From contig NZ_QUFB01000001.1 of NCBI RefSeq assembly GCF_003478335.1, positions 62,001 through 126,000 of the forward strand: a DNA stretch of 64,000 nucleotides, read 5' to 3'. A program made the position numbers and the translations under genes. Below, piece after piece: positions 36,529 to 44,532 of the stretch. The DNA comes from Clostridium sp. AM49-4BH. Its GTDB lineage: Bacteria > Bacillota > Clostridia > Lachnospirales > Lachnospiraceae. The notes under the pieces are model-generated. The model did not search any database. It was given only the letters and a program-made list of their open reading frames with translations, and was not told the DNA's origin. The first letter of the stretch is position 1, and each line of letters starts with the position of its first letter.

Positions 36529-36646
36529 ATGGTTTACAAAGTAAAATTCATGCTTGACCACAGCAAGATCATAGTTGAGAATGTAAGTAAATACTTGCAC
36601 TATGACAAATTGGTTGTTGGTTTATGAGCAGAAAAGGGGGTTCGTT

Positions 36647-37711
36647 ATGGTATTACAAAACCAAATGGTATTACAAAATCGAAAGACATTGCAAAATCAA
36701 ATGGCTTTACAACAAAATAACCTATCTTTATTTCAGCAGGATAAGACACGGGAGTGGGATAAGACACGTATTCCATTGGATGCATTAAAGGGGATTGCGA
36801 TTCTGGGGATTGTTTTATATCATGCCTTTCCAAATTATGTTCCGGGTGGTTTTTTGGGAGTACCGTTGTTTTTCGTACTATCAGGGTATTTGATGTTTAC
36901 TTCTACCCTGCAAAAGTGGCGAAATGGTTCCTTTCATATATGCGCTTATTACCAAAATAGGATACAAAAAATTATGTTCCCATGTTTTGTAATGGTAATG
37001 TGTGTATGTGCGTATATGACAATACGTAACAGTCCACAGATGATCGGCATCCGTCAACAAGTAGCGAGTATATTTTTAGGATATAACAATTGGTGGCAGA
37101 TTGCACAAAATGCATCTTATTTTGAAAAACACACAGTAAGTTCACCATTTACACATTTATGGTATTTGTCGGTCGAAATGCAGTTTTATTTGATATGGCC
37201 ATTGCTTTTTTGGGGATATTGTAAGTTGAGCATTCGCAATACAAAACGAAACAAACAGAGGAGAGGGATTGCTTGTTGGCTTTTTGGGGTACTTGCATTG
37301 TTATCAGTTTATAAAATGCTTCATAAGTATATTCCGGGAGAGGATCCATCGCGTGTGTATTACGGTACGGATACTATGGCATTTAATATCTTTCTTGGAA
37401 TACTGCTTGGTGTTATGCGACAGAAATATTCATTCTGTCGTGTAACATTTTCGACTTTTTGGCGACGTATTTGCGTTGTACTTTCGACGTGTACAATTTT
37501 AATTCTCTTCCACTTTGTATATGGAACAGATTCCCTTCTATATCAAGGTGGAATGTTTGTGATCAGTGTGTGGTATATGTTATTGATCAATTTTATTGAG
37601 AATCATAAAAAAGCAGTCACGAATAGTTTTTGCGCAAATTGTCTGGCGGTGGTTGGAAAATACAGCTTTTACTTGTACTTATGGCATTATCCAATTTTAG
37701 TTTTATTATAG
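36647..37711 (+). CDS. Acyltransferase-3 membrane protein (OatA-like), C-terminally short
   Basis: 354-residue polytopic membrane acyltransferase of the OafA/OatA family. IPLDALKGIAILGIVLYHAFP carries the conserved His; GVPLFFVLSGYLM, THLWYLSVEMQFYLIWPLL and YSFYLYLWHYPI follow. It stops 4 residues after that last motif, where relatives continue for some 50-60 residues with a last helix and E-x-P-I-R. The first 40 residues are a peculiar repeat of M/L-x-LQNQ units. ATG 36647 has AAGGGGG 7 bases upstream. Probably O-acetylates cell wall or surface polymers with the SGNH protein encoded next. Confidence 0.82.
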   Translation: MVLQNQMVLQNRKTLQNQMALQQNNLSLFQQDKTREWDKTRIPLDALKGIAILGIVLYHAFPNYVPGGFLGVPLFFVLSGYLMFTSTLQKWRNGSFHICAYYQNRIQKIMFPCFVMVMCVCAYMTIRNSPQMIGIRQQVASIFLGYNNWWQIAQNASYFEKHTVSSPFTHLWYLSVEMQFYLIWPLLFWGYCKLSIRNTKRNKQRRGIACWLFGVLALLSVYKMLHKYIPGEDPSRVYYGTDTMAFNIFLGILLGVMRQKYSFCRVTFSTFWRRICVVLSTCTILILFHFVYGTDSLLYQGGMFVISVWYMLLINFIENHKKAVTNSFCANCLAVVGKYSFYLYLWHYPILVLL

Positions 37712-37739
37712 AAATATCATTAAGTAGATTGGAGGAAAC

Positions 37740-38495
37740 ATGAAATACACAGGAAGAACATCACGAAATATAAACATAAAGGCTTTGGGGTTGCTTTTAT
37801 GTATACTGGTTGCATCTTATGGAATTATAAAAGCTCCGGCTTCTGATACCAGAAAATTAGAAGCGGATCTTCGTGAAAAACAGCAACTTATAAATGAGGA
37901 GAAGGGGAAAAAAGTTGAGGGTACATCTACTCTTCCATCGCAGCCAACATCTGCGTTACATACTGCAGTTCCGGCAGATAATATGCCGGCAGATACAAGC
38001 AAAGAAGCGGTTACCAAGAGACACCTTGTTACCGTGATTGGAGATTCTGTCTTTTTAGGAGCATCTGTAGCGTTTCAACAACAGTGTGAAAATGCAGTTG
38101 TGGATGCGAAAATTTCCAGACAAGTGGTACAGGCTTTGGATGTTGCAAAGCAATTAGACAAGAAACACAAATTAGGGGATATTGTCATTATTGCATTGGG
38201 AACCAATAGCAACTTCAATTCAAAGAGCGGTCAAAAATTGATTGATTATTTAGGCAAGGATCGAACCATTTATTGGATCGATACGTATGGAAAACATTTA
38301 GACATTCAAAAAGATGTCAATAATACGATCCAACGGGTTGTTGCAGCCAATAAAAATGTACAGCGCATTTATTGGTCAAAAGAAGGAGTAAAACATCCGG
38401 ATTGGTTTTATCAGGACGGTGTACATCTTAATCCGCATGGCGAGAAAAAATATGCTCGTTTCATTATGCAGATGATACAATCTTCTTTGGATTAA
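37740..38495 (+). CDS. Membrane-anchored SGNH-like hydrolase/transferase (OatA C-terminal domain homologue)
   Basis: 251 residues: a signal-anchor helix (about residues 14-33), a coiled, Lys/Glu-rich linker, and a SGNH domain with VIGDSVFLGA (nucleophile Ser), IVIIALGTNSNFN (block III) and DWFYQDGVHLNPHGEKKYA (catalytic Asp-x-x-His). In OatA this domain is fused to the acyltransferase-3 membrane part, which here is the gene 28 bases upstream. GGAGG lies before the ATG. Its stop overlaps the convergent LysM gene stop by four bases. Confidence 0.85.
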   Translation: MKYTGRTSRNINIKALGLLLCILVASYGIIKAPASDTRKLEADLREKQQLINEEKGKKVEGTSTLPSQPTSALHTAVPADNMPADTSKEAVTKRHLVTVIGDSVFLGASVAFQQQCENAVVDAKISRQVVQALDVAKQLDKKHKLGDIVIIALGTNSNFNSKSGQKLIDYLGKDRTIYWIDTYGKHLDIQKDVNNTIQRVVAANKNVQRIYWSKEGVKHPDWFYQDGVHLNPHGEKKYARFIMQMIQSSLD

Positions 38496-38803
38496 TTGGC
38501 TTGATATACAGGAACCATAAGATGGTTTCCGGCGTAAATCAGATCGCTGTCTAAACTGTTATATTCTTGGATGGCTTCGGCATAATCCTGAACAGAGCCG
38601 AACGCATCGCAATAATATTCATTGGCAATGCTTGACAATGTATCAGAAGAATGAATCAATACAGAAACATAACTGATTTTTGATTGATCCACTGAGGCTT
38701 GTGCGCTACTCTCAGAAGAATTACATACTCGCACCAGTCCAAATACAAGCAGACAAGCCAAAGTTAATGTGATAAGGATTCTTTTTCCATTGTATGTTCT
38801 CAT
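38492..38803 (-). CDS. LysM protein behind SOS boxes, YneA-like
   Basis: 103 residues: a short basic N-terminus, one transmembrane or signal helix (about residues 9-25), a linker and one LysM-type domain (HSSDTLSSIANEYYCDAFGSVQDYAEAIQEYN, ending HLMVPVY). This is the layout of YneA, the LexA-controlled cell division inhibitor of bacilli. The promoter carries two LexA boxes, which supports that role. ATG 38803 follows GAGGTG; an upstream in-frame extension to 38854 is not needed. lexA itself is not in the window. Confidence 0.78.
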   Translation of the reverse strand: MRTYNGKRILITLTLACLLVFGLVRVCNSSESSAQASVDQSKISYVSVLIHSSDTLSSIANEYYCDAFGSVQDYAEAIQEYNSLDSDLIYAGNHLMVPVYQAN

Positions 38804-38873
38804 AGTACACCTCGTTTCTGCATCGCTACGATGCAATCTGGTAAATGTCAGCAATAAAGGTTTTGTATATACA

Positions 38874-38921
38874 GAACGCTTGTTCTGTATATAATATACT
38901 ATACGAACAAATGTTTGTCAA
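38874..38921 (-). promoter_or_regulatory. SOS promoter with two LexA boxes
   Basis: Minus strand: TTGACA (38921-38916), 17-base spacer, TATATT (38898-38893). A LexA box CGAACAAATGTTTG (38904-38917) fills the spacer and touches the -35. A second, GAACGCTTGTTC (38874-38885), covers the start-site region. Both match the Gram-positive GAAC-N4-GTTC pattern (first box with one T variant). Confidence 0.75.
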
Positions 38922-38922
38922 T

Positions 38923-38975
38923 AAAAAACGAACATATTTTCGGTTTTTTATTAATAGTCGAAATATGTTCGTTTT
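38923..38975 (-). terminator. Terminator after the DUF3877-like gene
   Basis: Minus-strand stem AAAACGAACATATTTCG (38975-38959) with CGAAAATATGTTCGTTTT (about 38942-38925), then a T run (38928-38923). The arms contain CGAACATATTTTCG and CGAAATATGTTCG, which also resemble LexA boxes. Confidence 0.6.
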
Positions 38976-39031
38976 ATGTTAAAAAGATAGCGGTGTCAAA
39001 AATTCTGAATTTCCATGCTTAGAACCGGATC

Positions 39032-39574
39032 TTAAAAGTTGAAATCCTCATAATCCTCCGGTAGAAAACGATGATATATAATATGGATCTCCTCGTCCTT
39101 AAAACAATAATAATAAGGGTCGTCGCCCTCTAGAAAGCGGATGCGATAGTCAAATTCTCCGTTTTTAATTTCCTGTATTTCAACAGGTTGATCCTGTGCA
39201 TGAAATAATGCAAAGATATCTTCCATTGTACAGCCATGACGACCGACAAGATCCACGAGAGATACGATAAATTCTGCCGGCTGCATATGATCGTGTACCC
39301 ATTCAGATCCAACGGCAGGAATACCAATGCAGAACCGGTCATTTTGACAGGATATATCCAAAGTGCCAAGAGAATCTTTTGCAAAATCAGCTTCTTTTTG
39401 TAATTTTTCTGTTAATTGTTCTGCAGAATCCGTTGTGCCTAATATATGCTGTAAGCTACTTAATGGATAATATAAACGGATTGCTTCTTTTCGATAGCCG
39501 AGTTTTGCCTGCTCTTCTTTCACTAAGTCAATTAAGTTGTTCGTTAATTTCGTATAATTCATTCGAAACACCAT
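39032..39574 (-). CDS. DUF3877-like protein of unknown function
   Basis: 180-residue soluble, acidic protein with no signal peptide or membrane segment. It begins MNYTKLTNNLIDLVKEEQAKLGYRKEAIRLYYP and ends in a Tyr/Asp/Phe-rich segment (YYYCFKDEEIHIIYHRFLPEDYEDF). It resembles the lachnospiral DUF3877 family as I remember it; this is not certain. The start could be 39574 or the ATG at 39562. AAAGG upstream is adjacent to the first and 12 bases from the second. It is monocistronic with its own terminator. Confidence 0.65.
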   Translation of the reverse strand: MVFRMNYTKLTNNLIDLVKEEQAKLGYRKEAIRLYYPLSSLQHILGTTDSAEQLTEKLQKEADFAKDSLGTLDISCQNDRFCIGIPAVGSEWVHDHMQPAEFIVSLVDLVGRHGCTMEDIFALFHAQDQPVEIQEIKNGEFDYRIRFLEGDDPYYYCFKDEEIHIIYHRFLPEDYEDFNF

Positions 39575-39639
39575 ACCTTTCTGTCCATTATGTCATAAAA
39601 TGCCACCGCTATTATATAGGATTCCCATTATAATGGCAA

Positions 39640-39676
39640 TAAAAAAGCAGACCAAACAACGATTGTCTGATCTGCT
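39640..39676 (-). terminator. Terminator after the GGGtGRT gene
   Basis: Minus-strand 14-bp stem (39676-39663 with 39659-39646, two G-U pairs), 3-base loop TCG, followed by TTTTTTATT. Confidence 0.85.
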
Positions 39677-39695
39677 CTTCTATTATTGTACATTA

Positions 39696-40724
39696 TTATT
39701 GAACAATTACAAGATTAGAACTTGCCAGCGTCAGCAGCTCCTGTACAGAAACAGCTACAGCAACTGTCATACCAACCATAGGGTTGTTACCAGCACCGAT
39801 CAGTCCCATCATCTCAACGTGAGCAGGAACGGATGAAGAACCGGCAAACTGAGCATCGCTATGCATACGTCCTAATGTATCTGTCATACCATAGGAAGCA
39901 GGACCTGCTGCCATATTATCTGGATGAAGTGTACGACCTGTACCACCACCGGAAGCAACGGAGAAATATTTCTTACCCTGCTCTAAGCATTCTTTCTTGT
40001 AAGTACCAGCTACCGGATGCTGGAAACGAGTTGGGTTGGTTGAGTTACCTGTGATAGATACGTCAACACCCTCTTTGTGCATGATAGCAACACCCTCTGG
40101 TACAGAGTTTGCACCGTAGCAGTTTACTTTAGCACGAAGACCCTCAGAATAAGATTTGCGGAATACTTCTTTTACTTCATTTGTGTATGGATCAAACTCA
40201 GTTTCAACGAATGTAAAACCATTGATACGAGAGATGATCTGAGCAGCATCTTTACCAAGACCATTTAAGATAACGCGAAGAGGCTCTTTACGTACTTTGT
40301 TTGCCTTTTCTGCGATACCGATAGCACCTTCGGCAGCTGCAAAAGACTCATGTCCGGCTAAGAATGCGAAACATTTTGTCTCTTCCTCAAGGAGCATTTT
40401 ACCAAGGTTACCATGTCCTAAACCTACCTTACGAGTATCAGCAACAGAACCAGGGATACAGAAAGACTGGAGTCCCTCACCGATTGCTGCTGCAGCGTCT
40501 GCTGCGCGACGGCAGTTTTTCTTAATTGCAATTGCTGCACCTACAATGTATGCCCAGCATGCATTCTCAAAACAAATTGGCTGGATGCCCTTGATCTGGT
40601 TATATACATCAAGTCCAGCATCTTTTGTGATTTTTTCTGCTTCTTCAAGAGAAGAAATTCCATAACTGTTTAATACAGCGTTGATCTGGTCAATTCTTCT
40701 TTCATATGATTCAAATAATGCCAT
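39696..40724 (-). CDS. GGGtGRT protein
   Basis: 342-residue protein with the namesake GGGTGRT motif at about residues 258-264 followed by LHPDNMAAGPASYGMTDTLGRMHSDAQFAGSSSVPAHVEM. Glycine- and Ala-rich C-terminal part (MMGLIGAGNNPMVGMTVAVAVSVQEL) suggests a nucleotide- or cofactor-binding fold, but the activity is unknown. GGAGG lies 10 bases before the ATG. It follows the Fe-S scaffold gene by 21 bases and the pair is constant in many anaerobic firmicutes. Confidence 0.85.
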   Translation of the reverse strand: MALFESYERRIDQINAVLNSYGISSLEEAEKITKDAGLDVYNQIKGIQPICFENACWAYIVGAAIAIKKNCRRAADAAAAIGEGLQSFCIPGSVADTRKVGLGHGNLGKMLLEEETKCFAFLAGHESFAAAEGAIGIAEKANKVRKEPLRVILNGLGKDAAQIISRINGFTFVETEFDPYTNEVKEVFRKSYSEGLRAKVNCYGANSVPEGVAIMHKEGVDVSITGNSTNPTRFQHPVAGTYKKECLEQGKKYFSVASGGGTGRTLHPDNMAAGPASYGMTDTLGRMHSDAQFAGSSSVPAHVEMMGLIGAGNNPMVGMTVAVAVSVQELLTLASSNLVIVQ

Positions 40725-40745
40725 GTTATGTTTGCCTCCTTTATA

Positions 40746-41453
40746 TTATTTTGCGATTTCTTCATCTGTTCTTGGATCGATGAGTTTCACTGCGTCGTCA
40801 ACACGACCGTACTGTCCGGCAGCTTTCTCCCAAGCTGTATTAGGATCATCACCCTTCTTGATGAAGTCAGTCATTTTACCAAGGTTTACAAACTTATAAC
40901 CAATGATCAAATCCTCTTCATCCAAAGCGATAGCGGTTACATAACCCTCAGCCATCTCTAAGTAACGAGGACCTTTCTTTAAGGTTCCGTACATTGTACC
41001 AACCTGAGAACGAAGTCCTTTACCAAGGTCTTCCAAACCAGCACCAATAGCAAGTCCATCCTCAGAGAATGCACTCTGTGAACGACCATAAACGATCTGT
41101 AAGAAGAGCTCTCTCATTGCTGTATTAATTGCATCGCATACAAGGTCAGTATTCAGTGCCTCCATAACAGTCAGACCCGGAAGGATCTCTGATGCCATAG
41201 CAGCAGAATGTGTCATACCTGAGCAGCCGATTGTCTCTACTAATGCTTCCTGAATGATACCCTCTTTAACGTTAAGAGACATCTTACAAGCACCCTGCTG
41301 TGGTGCACACCAGCCTACACCATGTGTAAAACCAGAGATATCTTTTACTTCCTTTGCCTGAACCCATTTTGCTTCCTCTGGGATTGGCGCTGCACCGTGA
41401 TGCACACCCTGAGCAACTGGGCACATGTTTTCTACTTCCTGTGAATAAATCAT
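40746..41453 (-). CDS. NifU/IscU-like iron-sulfur cluster scaffold protein
   Basis: 235 residues. The central part is IscU/NifU-N-like, with C49 and C56 in GWCAPQQGACKM, C77 in TIGCSGMTHS and C106 in DLVCDAIN; C11 lies near the N-terminus. An extra C-terminal segment of about 90 residues (YLEMAEGYVTAIALDEEDLIIGYKFVNLGKM and beyond) is not part of ordinary IscU. No IscS, SufB or HscA gene is nearby. AAAGGAG precedes the ATG. It probably delivers a cluster to, or works with, the GGGtGRT protein encoded next. Confidence 0.82.
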   Translation of the reverse strand: MIYSQEVENMCPVAQGVHHGAAPIPEEAKWVQAKEVKDISGFTHGVGWCAPQQGACKMSLNVKEGIIQEALVETIGCSGMTHSAAMASEILPGLTVMEALNTDLVCDAINTAMRELFLQIVYGRSQSAFSEDGLAIGAGLEDLGKGLRSQVGTMYGTLKKGPRYLEMAEGYVTAIALDEEDLIIGYKFVNLGKMTDFIKKGDDPNTAWEKAAGQYGRVDDAVKLIDPRTDEEIAK

Positions 41454-41616
41454 GTTTATGCTCCTTTCGATTTGCTTTTTCTCTGCAGAAATATTTCCAC
41501 AGTTCTATGACCATTTTCGCACAAATTTATCAATTAGTCTACACTTTTCGCCAATATTTCTTAAAAAATCTGACGAAAAAGATGGTTAGAAATAAATGAC
41601 AACGACTATATTCGCA

Positions 41617-42288
41617 TTATATGTCTTTCTGTACGATATTTGATTGTTTCTTAAAAATACAGCCCCTTGGAATAAAACCACGAACACTGGACAATGGGTA
41701 AACATTAGTATTGCTTCCGATCACTGTTCCCGGATTAAGAACACTGTTACATCCTACTTCTACATAATTTCCAAGAATTGCACCCATTTTTTTCAGTCCG
41801 GTATTAAGTTTTTCGCCCTGATAATTGATCGTAACTTTGGTTTTGTCTGATTTTACATTAGAAGTGATGGAGCCGGCACCCATATGCGATTTAAATCCCA
41901 AAATTGAATCACCGACATAATTATAGTGTGGAACCTGGACATTATTAAACAAAATGACATTTTTTAATTCGGTAGAATTACCAACAACGCAGTTTTCGCC
42001 GACAATTGCTTTGCCGCGGATAAATGCACATTGTCTTACTTCCGTATTTTTACCAATGATGCATGGTCCTGTGATCGATGCAGTTGGTGCGATTGTTGCG
42101 GACTTAGCGATCCAGATATTGCCATCAATGCAGTCATACTCATCTTCCGAAAGAGTTTTACCCAGTTCCAAAATAAAAGCTTCGATCTTTGGAAGCACTT
42201 CCCACGGATAATCGCAGTCTTCAAAGATATCTTTTGCTATCGTCTCCTCCATATTAAATAAATTTTTGTTTTTCATTGAATCATACAT
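41617..42288 (-). CDS. Left-handed beta-helix transferase-like protein
   Basis: 223 residues. After an N-terminal helical segment (MEETIAKDIFEDCDYPWEVLPKIEAFILELG), hexapeptide repeats form a left-handed beta-helix (IWIAKSATIAPTASITGPCIIGKNTEVRQCAFIRGKAIVGENCVVGNSTELKNVILFNN), as in the acetyltransferase half of GlmU. There is no nucleotidyltransferase domain, so annotations as UDP-GlcNAc pyrophosphorylase would overstate it. A sugar- or nucleotide-linked acyltransferase is the safest guess. ATG 42288 has GAGGTG 6 bases upstream, inside the end of topB. Confidence 0.78.
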   Translation of the reverse strand: MYDSMKNKNLFNMEETIAKDIFEDCDYPWEVLPKIEAFILELGKTLSEDEYDCIDGNIWIAKSATIAPTASITGPCIIGKNTEVRQCAFIRGKAIVGENCVVGNSTELKNVILFNNVQVPHYNYVGDSILGFKSHMGAGSITSNVKSDKTKVTINYQGEKLNTGLKKMGAILGNYVEVGCNSVLNPGTVIGSNTNVYPLSSVRGFIPRGCIFKKQSNIVQKDI

Positions 42289-42298
42289 ATGAAACACC

Positions 42299-44323
42299 TC
42301 ATTTCTTATAATATACAGCTGCTTTGTCAAATTGTTGACGAAGAGCCGTTTGATTAGCAGTTTGTTTGACATATTGAACACGACGGGTAATAAAGCCGTT
42401 TAATTTGGCCATGTATTGTTCCTCTGTGATCTGTCCTTCAGCAACTTGTGTCAAGCCTAATTCCCAACTTGCAGTCAGTTCGGGATTTAGCAAAGAACGT
42501 ATGGAACCATCAACAACGTCATATACCATTTCACCGAGTAATTCCGGTGTGATGATCTGTGTTTTTTTATTTAATTTCAGATATTTAATCTTGACTAGTT
42601 TACTCAAGATCTCGGCACGTGTGGCACTGGTGCCGATTCCGCTTCCCTTTATCTGTGCTCGCAGTTCCTCTTCTTCAATCAGTTGTCCTGCATTTTCCAT
42701 AGCCAAAATGATCGAACCTGAGTTATAGCGCTTTGGTGGAGATGTTTCTCCTTCTTTAATAAAGAATTCTTCCACCGGAAGTGCCATTCCTTTTTTTAGA
42801 TTTTGGATTGACGTGATCAGATTCTCGTCAAAAGTGACAGTTTCCATAGAATTCTCACTGTTTTTGGAAACAGATGCGTTAGTGGACATATTTTTCTTAG
42901 CAAAAGATGCAGTCGCAAGTTCCAAATAACCTTGTTTGACTAAAATCTTAAAATTTGCAAAAAATGTTTCTGTATCACGTTTTGCAGTCACCCCGATCTT
43001 TAGATATTCTGCAGGCGGATAAAAGATACAGAGAAATCGACGGACGATCACTTCGTATACTCGTTGACTTGTCACACTTAAGTTGCCGAGTGCATTTAAC
43101 CCCTGTCCGGTTGGAATGATCGCATAATGGTCCGTAATCTGCTTATCGTTTACATAACGGCTTTTGGCAATCCCGGCATAGGCTTTTTGCTCCATAATCT
43201 TTGCAGCATAGGGAGCAATCAGGGAATAATTTTGTAAACCACCGATATTTTTGTATATCTCTTTGGCTACAGCAGTAGAAAGTACACGTGCATCCGTACG
43301 GGGATATGTAACAAGCTTACGTTCATATAACTCTTGTACAATTTTTAGTGTTTCATCCGGACTGATCTTAAATAATTTGGAACATGTGTTTTGTAATTCC
43401 GCTAAATTAAAGAGCAAGGGTGGATTTTTACGTTCTTTTTTGCGTTCTACTTTTTGAATGATCACCTGCAAAGGATCATAGGTTAAGGTTTTGCAAAGCT
43501 GTTCGGCATCTTCGCGGTTTTTGAACCCATTTTCCTTATAAAGTTTCGGTGATTGGTAAAACTGGCTGCCTTCAACCGCACGCCATTCACCTTCAAATTG
43601 TTTCCCTTCCAGATTACATTTCATCAAAATACGATAAAATGGTGTCTTCACAAACTCTCTAATCTCACGTTCTCTTCGAACTACCATTCCAAGAACACAA
43701 GTCATGACACGACCGACTGAAATGGCAGACCACTTACCGGTGTTAAGGTAATCCATTACGGGACGTCCATATTTCAGTGATAATACGCGCGAAAAGTTTA
43801 TGCCCATCAAATAATCTTCTTTGGCTCTTAGATAGGCGGAAGCGGAAAGATTATCATATTCAGAAAGTGGTTTTGCTTCGGTAATGCCGCGCTTGATCTC
43901 CTCTTCCGTTTGGGAATCAATCCATACTCTGCGTTTGTCCTTGGTATCCGGAACATGTGCCATCTGATCTACTAAGCGGTAGATATATTCCCCTTCGCGC
44001 CCGGAATCAGTGCATACATAAATGGTAGATACATCTTCGCGATTTAAAAGACCAGCCACAATATTGAATTGTTTTTTTACATCTGGAATAAGTTCGTATA
44101 GAAATTTTTCCGGCAAAAAAGGCAGGGTTTGTAGAGTCCACTTTTTTAATGCTTTATCATAAGCATCCGGATAACTCATTGTAACCAGGTGCCCAACACA
44201 CCAAGTAACAATGTAATCCTGTGACTCCATATAACCCTGTCCTGCATTGCCCGAGACGCCAAGTGTCTTAGCAAATTCCTTTGCGACACTTGGTTTCTCA
44301 GCGATAAATAATTTTTTACTCAT
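42299..44323 (-). CDS. topB: DNA topoisomerase III (type IA)
   Basis: 674 residues. TOPRIM start KKLFIAEKPSVAKEF and acidic CTDSGREGEYIYRLV; catalytic Tyr Y340 in VTYPRTDARVLS; GIGTSATRAEIL in domain 4. It relaxes and decatenates DNA by single-strand passage. There are no zinc fingers in the tail, unlike topoisomerase I. TopB-type enzymes can be chromosomal or part of mobile elements; the neighbours here are ordinary chromosome genes. Confidence 0.93.
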   Translation of the reverse strand: MSKKLFIAEKPSVAKEFAKTLGVSGNAGQGYMESQDYIVTWCVGHLVTMSYPDAYDKALKKWTLQTLPFLPEKFLYELIPDVKKQFNIVAGLLNREDVSTIYVCTDSGREGEYIYRLVDQMAHVPDTKDKRRVWIDSQTEEEIKRGITEAKPLSEYDNLSASAYLRAKEDYLMGINFSRVLSLKYGRPVMDYLNTGKWSAISVGRVMTCVLGMVVRREREIREFVKTPFYRILMKCNLEGKQFEGEWRAVEGSQFYQSPKLYKENGFKNREDAEQLCKTLTYDPLQVIIQKVERKKERKNPPLLFNLAELQNTCSKLFKISPDETLKIVQELYERKLVTYPRTDARVLSTAVAKEIYKNIGGLQNYSLIAPYAAKIMEQKAYAGIAKSRYVNDKQITDHYAIIPTGQGLNALGNLSVTSQRVYEVIVRRFLCIFYPPAEYLKIGVTAKRDTETFFANFKILVKQGYLELATASFAKKNMSTNASVSKNSENSMETVTFDENLITSIQNLKKGMALPVEEFFIKEGETSPPKRYNSGSIILAMENAGQLIEEEELRAQIKGSGIGTSATRAEILSKLVKIKYLKLNKKTQIITPELLGEMVYDVVDGSIRSLLNPELTASWELGLTQVAEGQITEEQYMAKLNGFITRRVQYVKQTANQTALRQQFDKAAVYYKK

Positions 44324-44349
44324 ATGCTGTTGTTACAGAAACAAAACGT

Positions 44350-44481
44350 TTACTGTTCCTCCCTATTTTTCGCATGAATATACTCTGCATATGTTTTTTG
44401 TCCAAATATGATCGCAACAATAACTGCTCCGGTTACGCAAACATATTTAACAATTTTTGTAACATTAATCTCAATGTTCAT
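44350..44481 (-). CDS. 43-residue single-pass membrane peptide
   Basis: A short open frame between topB and the zinc-finger gene. It starts ATG 44481 with GGAGAG about 8 bases upstream and ends TAA at 44350. It has a short polar start (MNIEINVTK), one hydrophobic helix (about residues 10-26, IVKYVCVTGAVIVAIIFG) and a charged C-terminus (EYIHAKNREEQ). Strand, spacing and ribosome site agree with a real gene between co-directional neighbours. No family recognised. Confidence 0.6.
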   Translation of the reverse strand: MNIEINVTKIVKYVCVTGAVIVAIIFGQKTYAEYIHAKNREEQ

Positions 44482-44532
44482 GGTTGATTCTCTCCAATCT
44501 TAAGCAATAAATATGTAATATATTATATTATA

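Noticed and set aside
41617..42288. GlmU (bifunctional UDP-GlcNAc pyrophosphorylase)
   Set aside because: Only the beta-helix half is present; the nucleotidyltransferase domain is missing.
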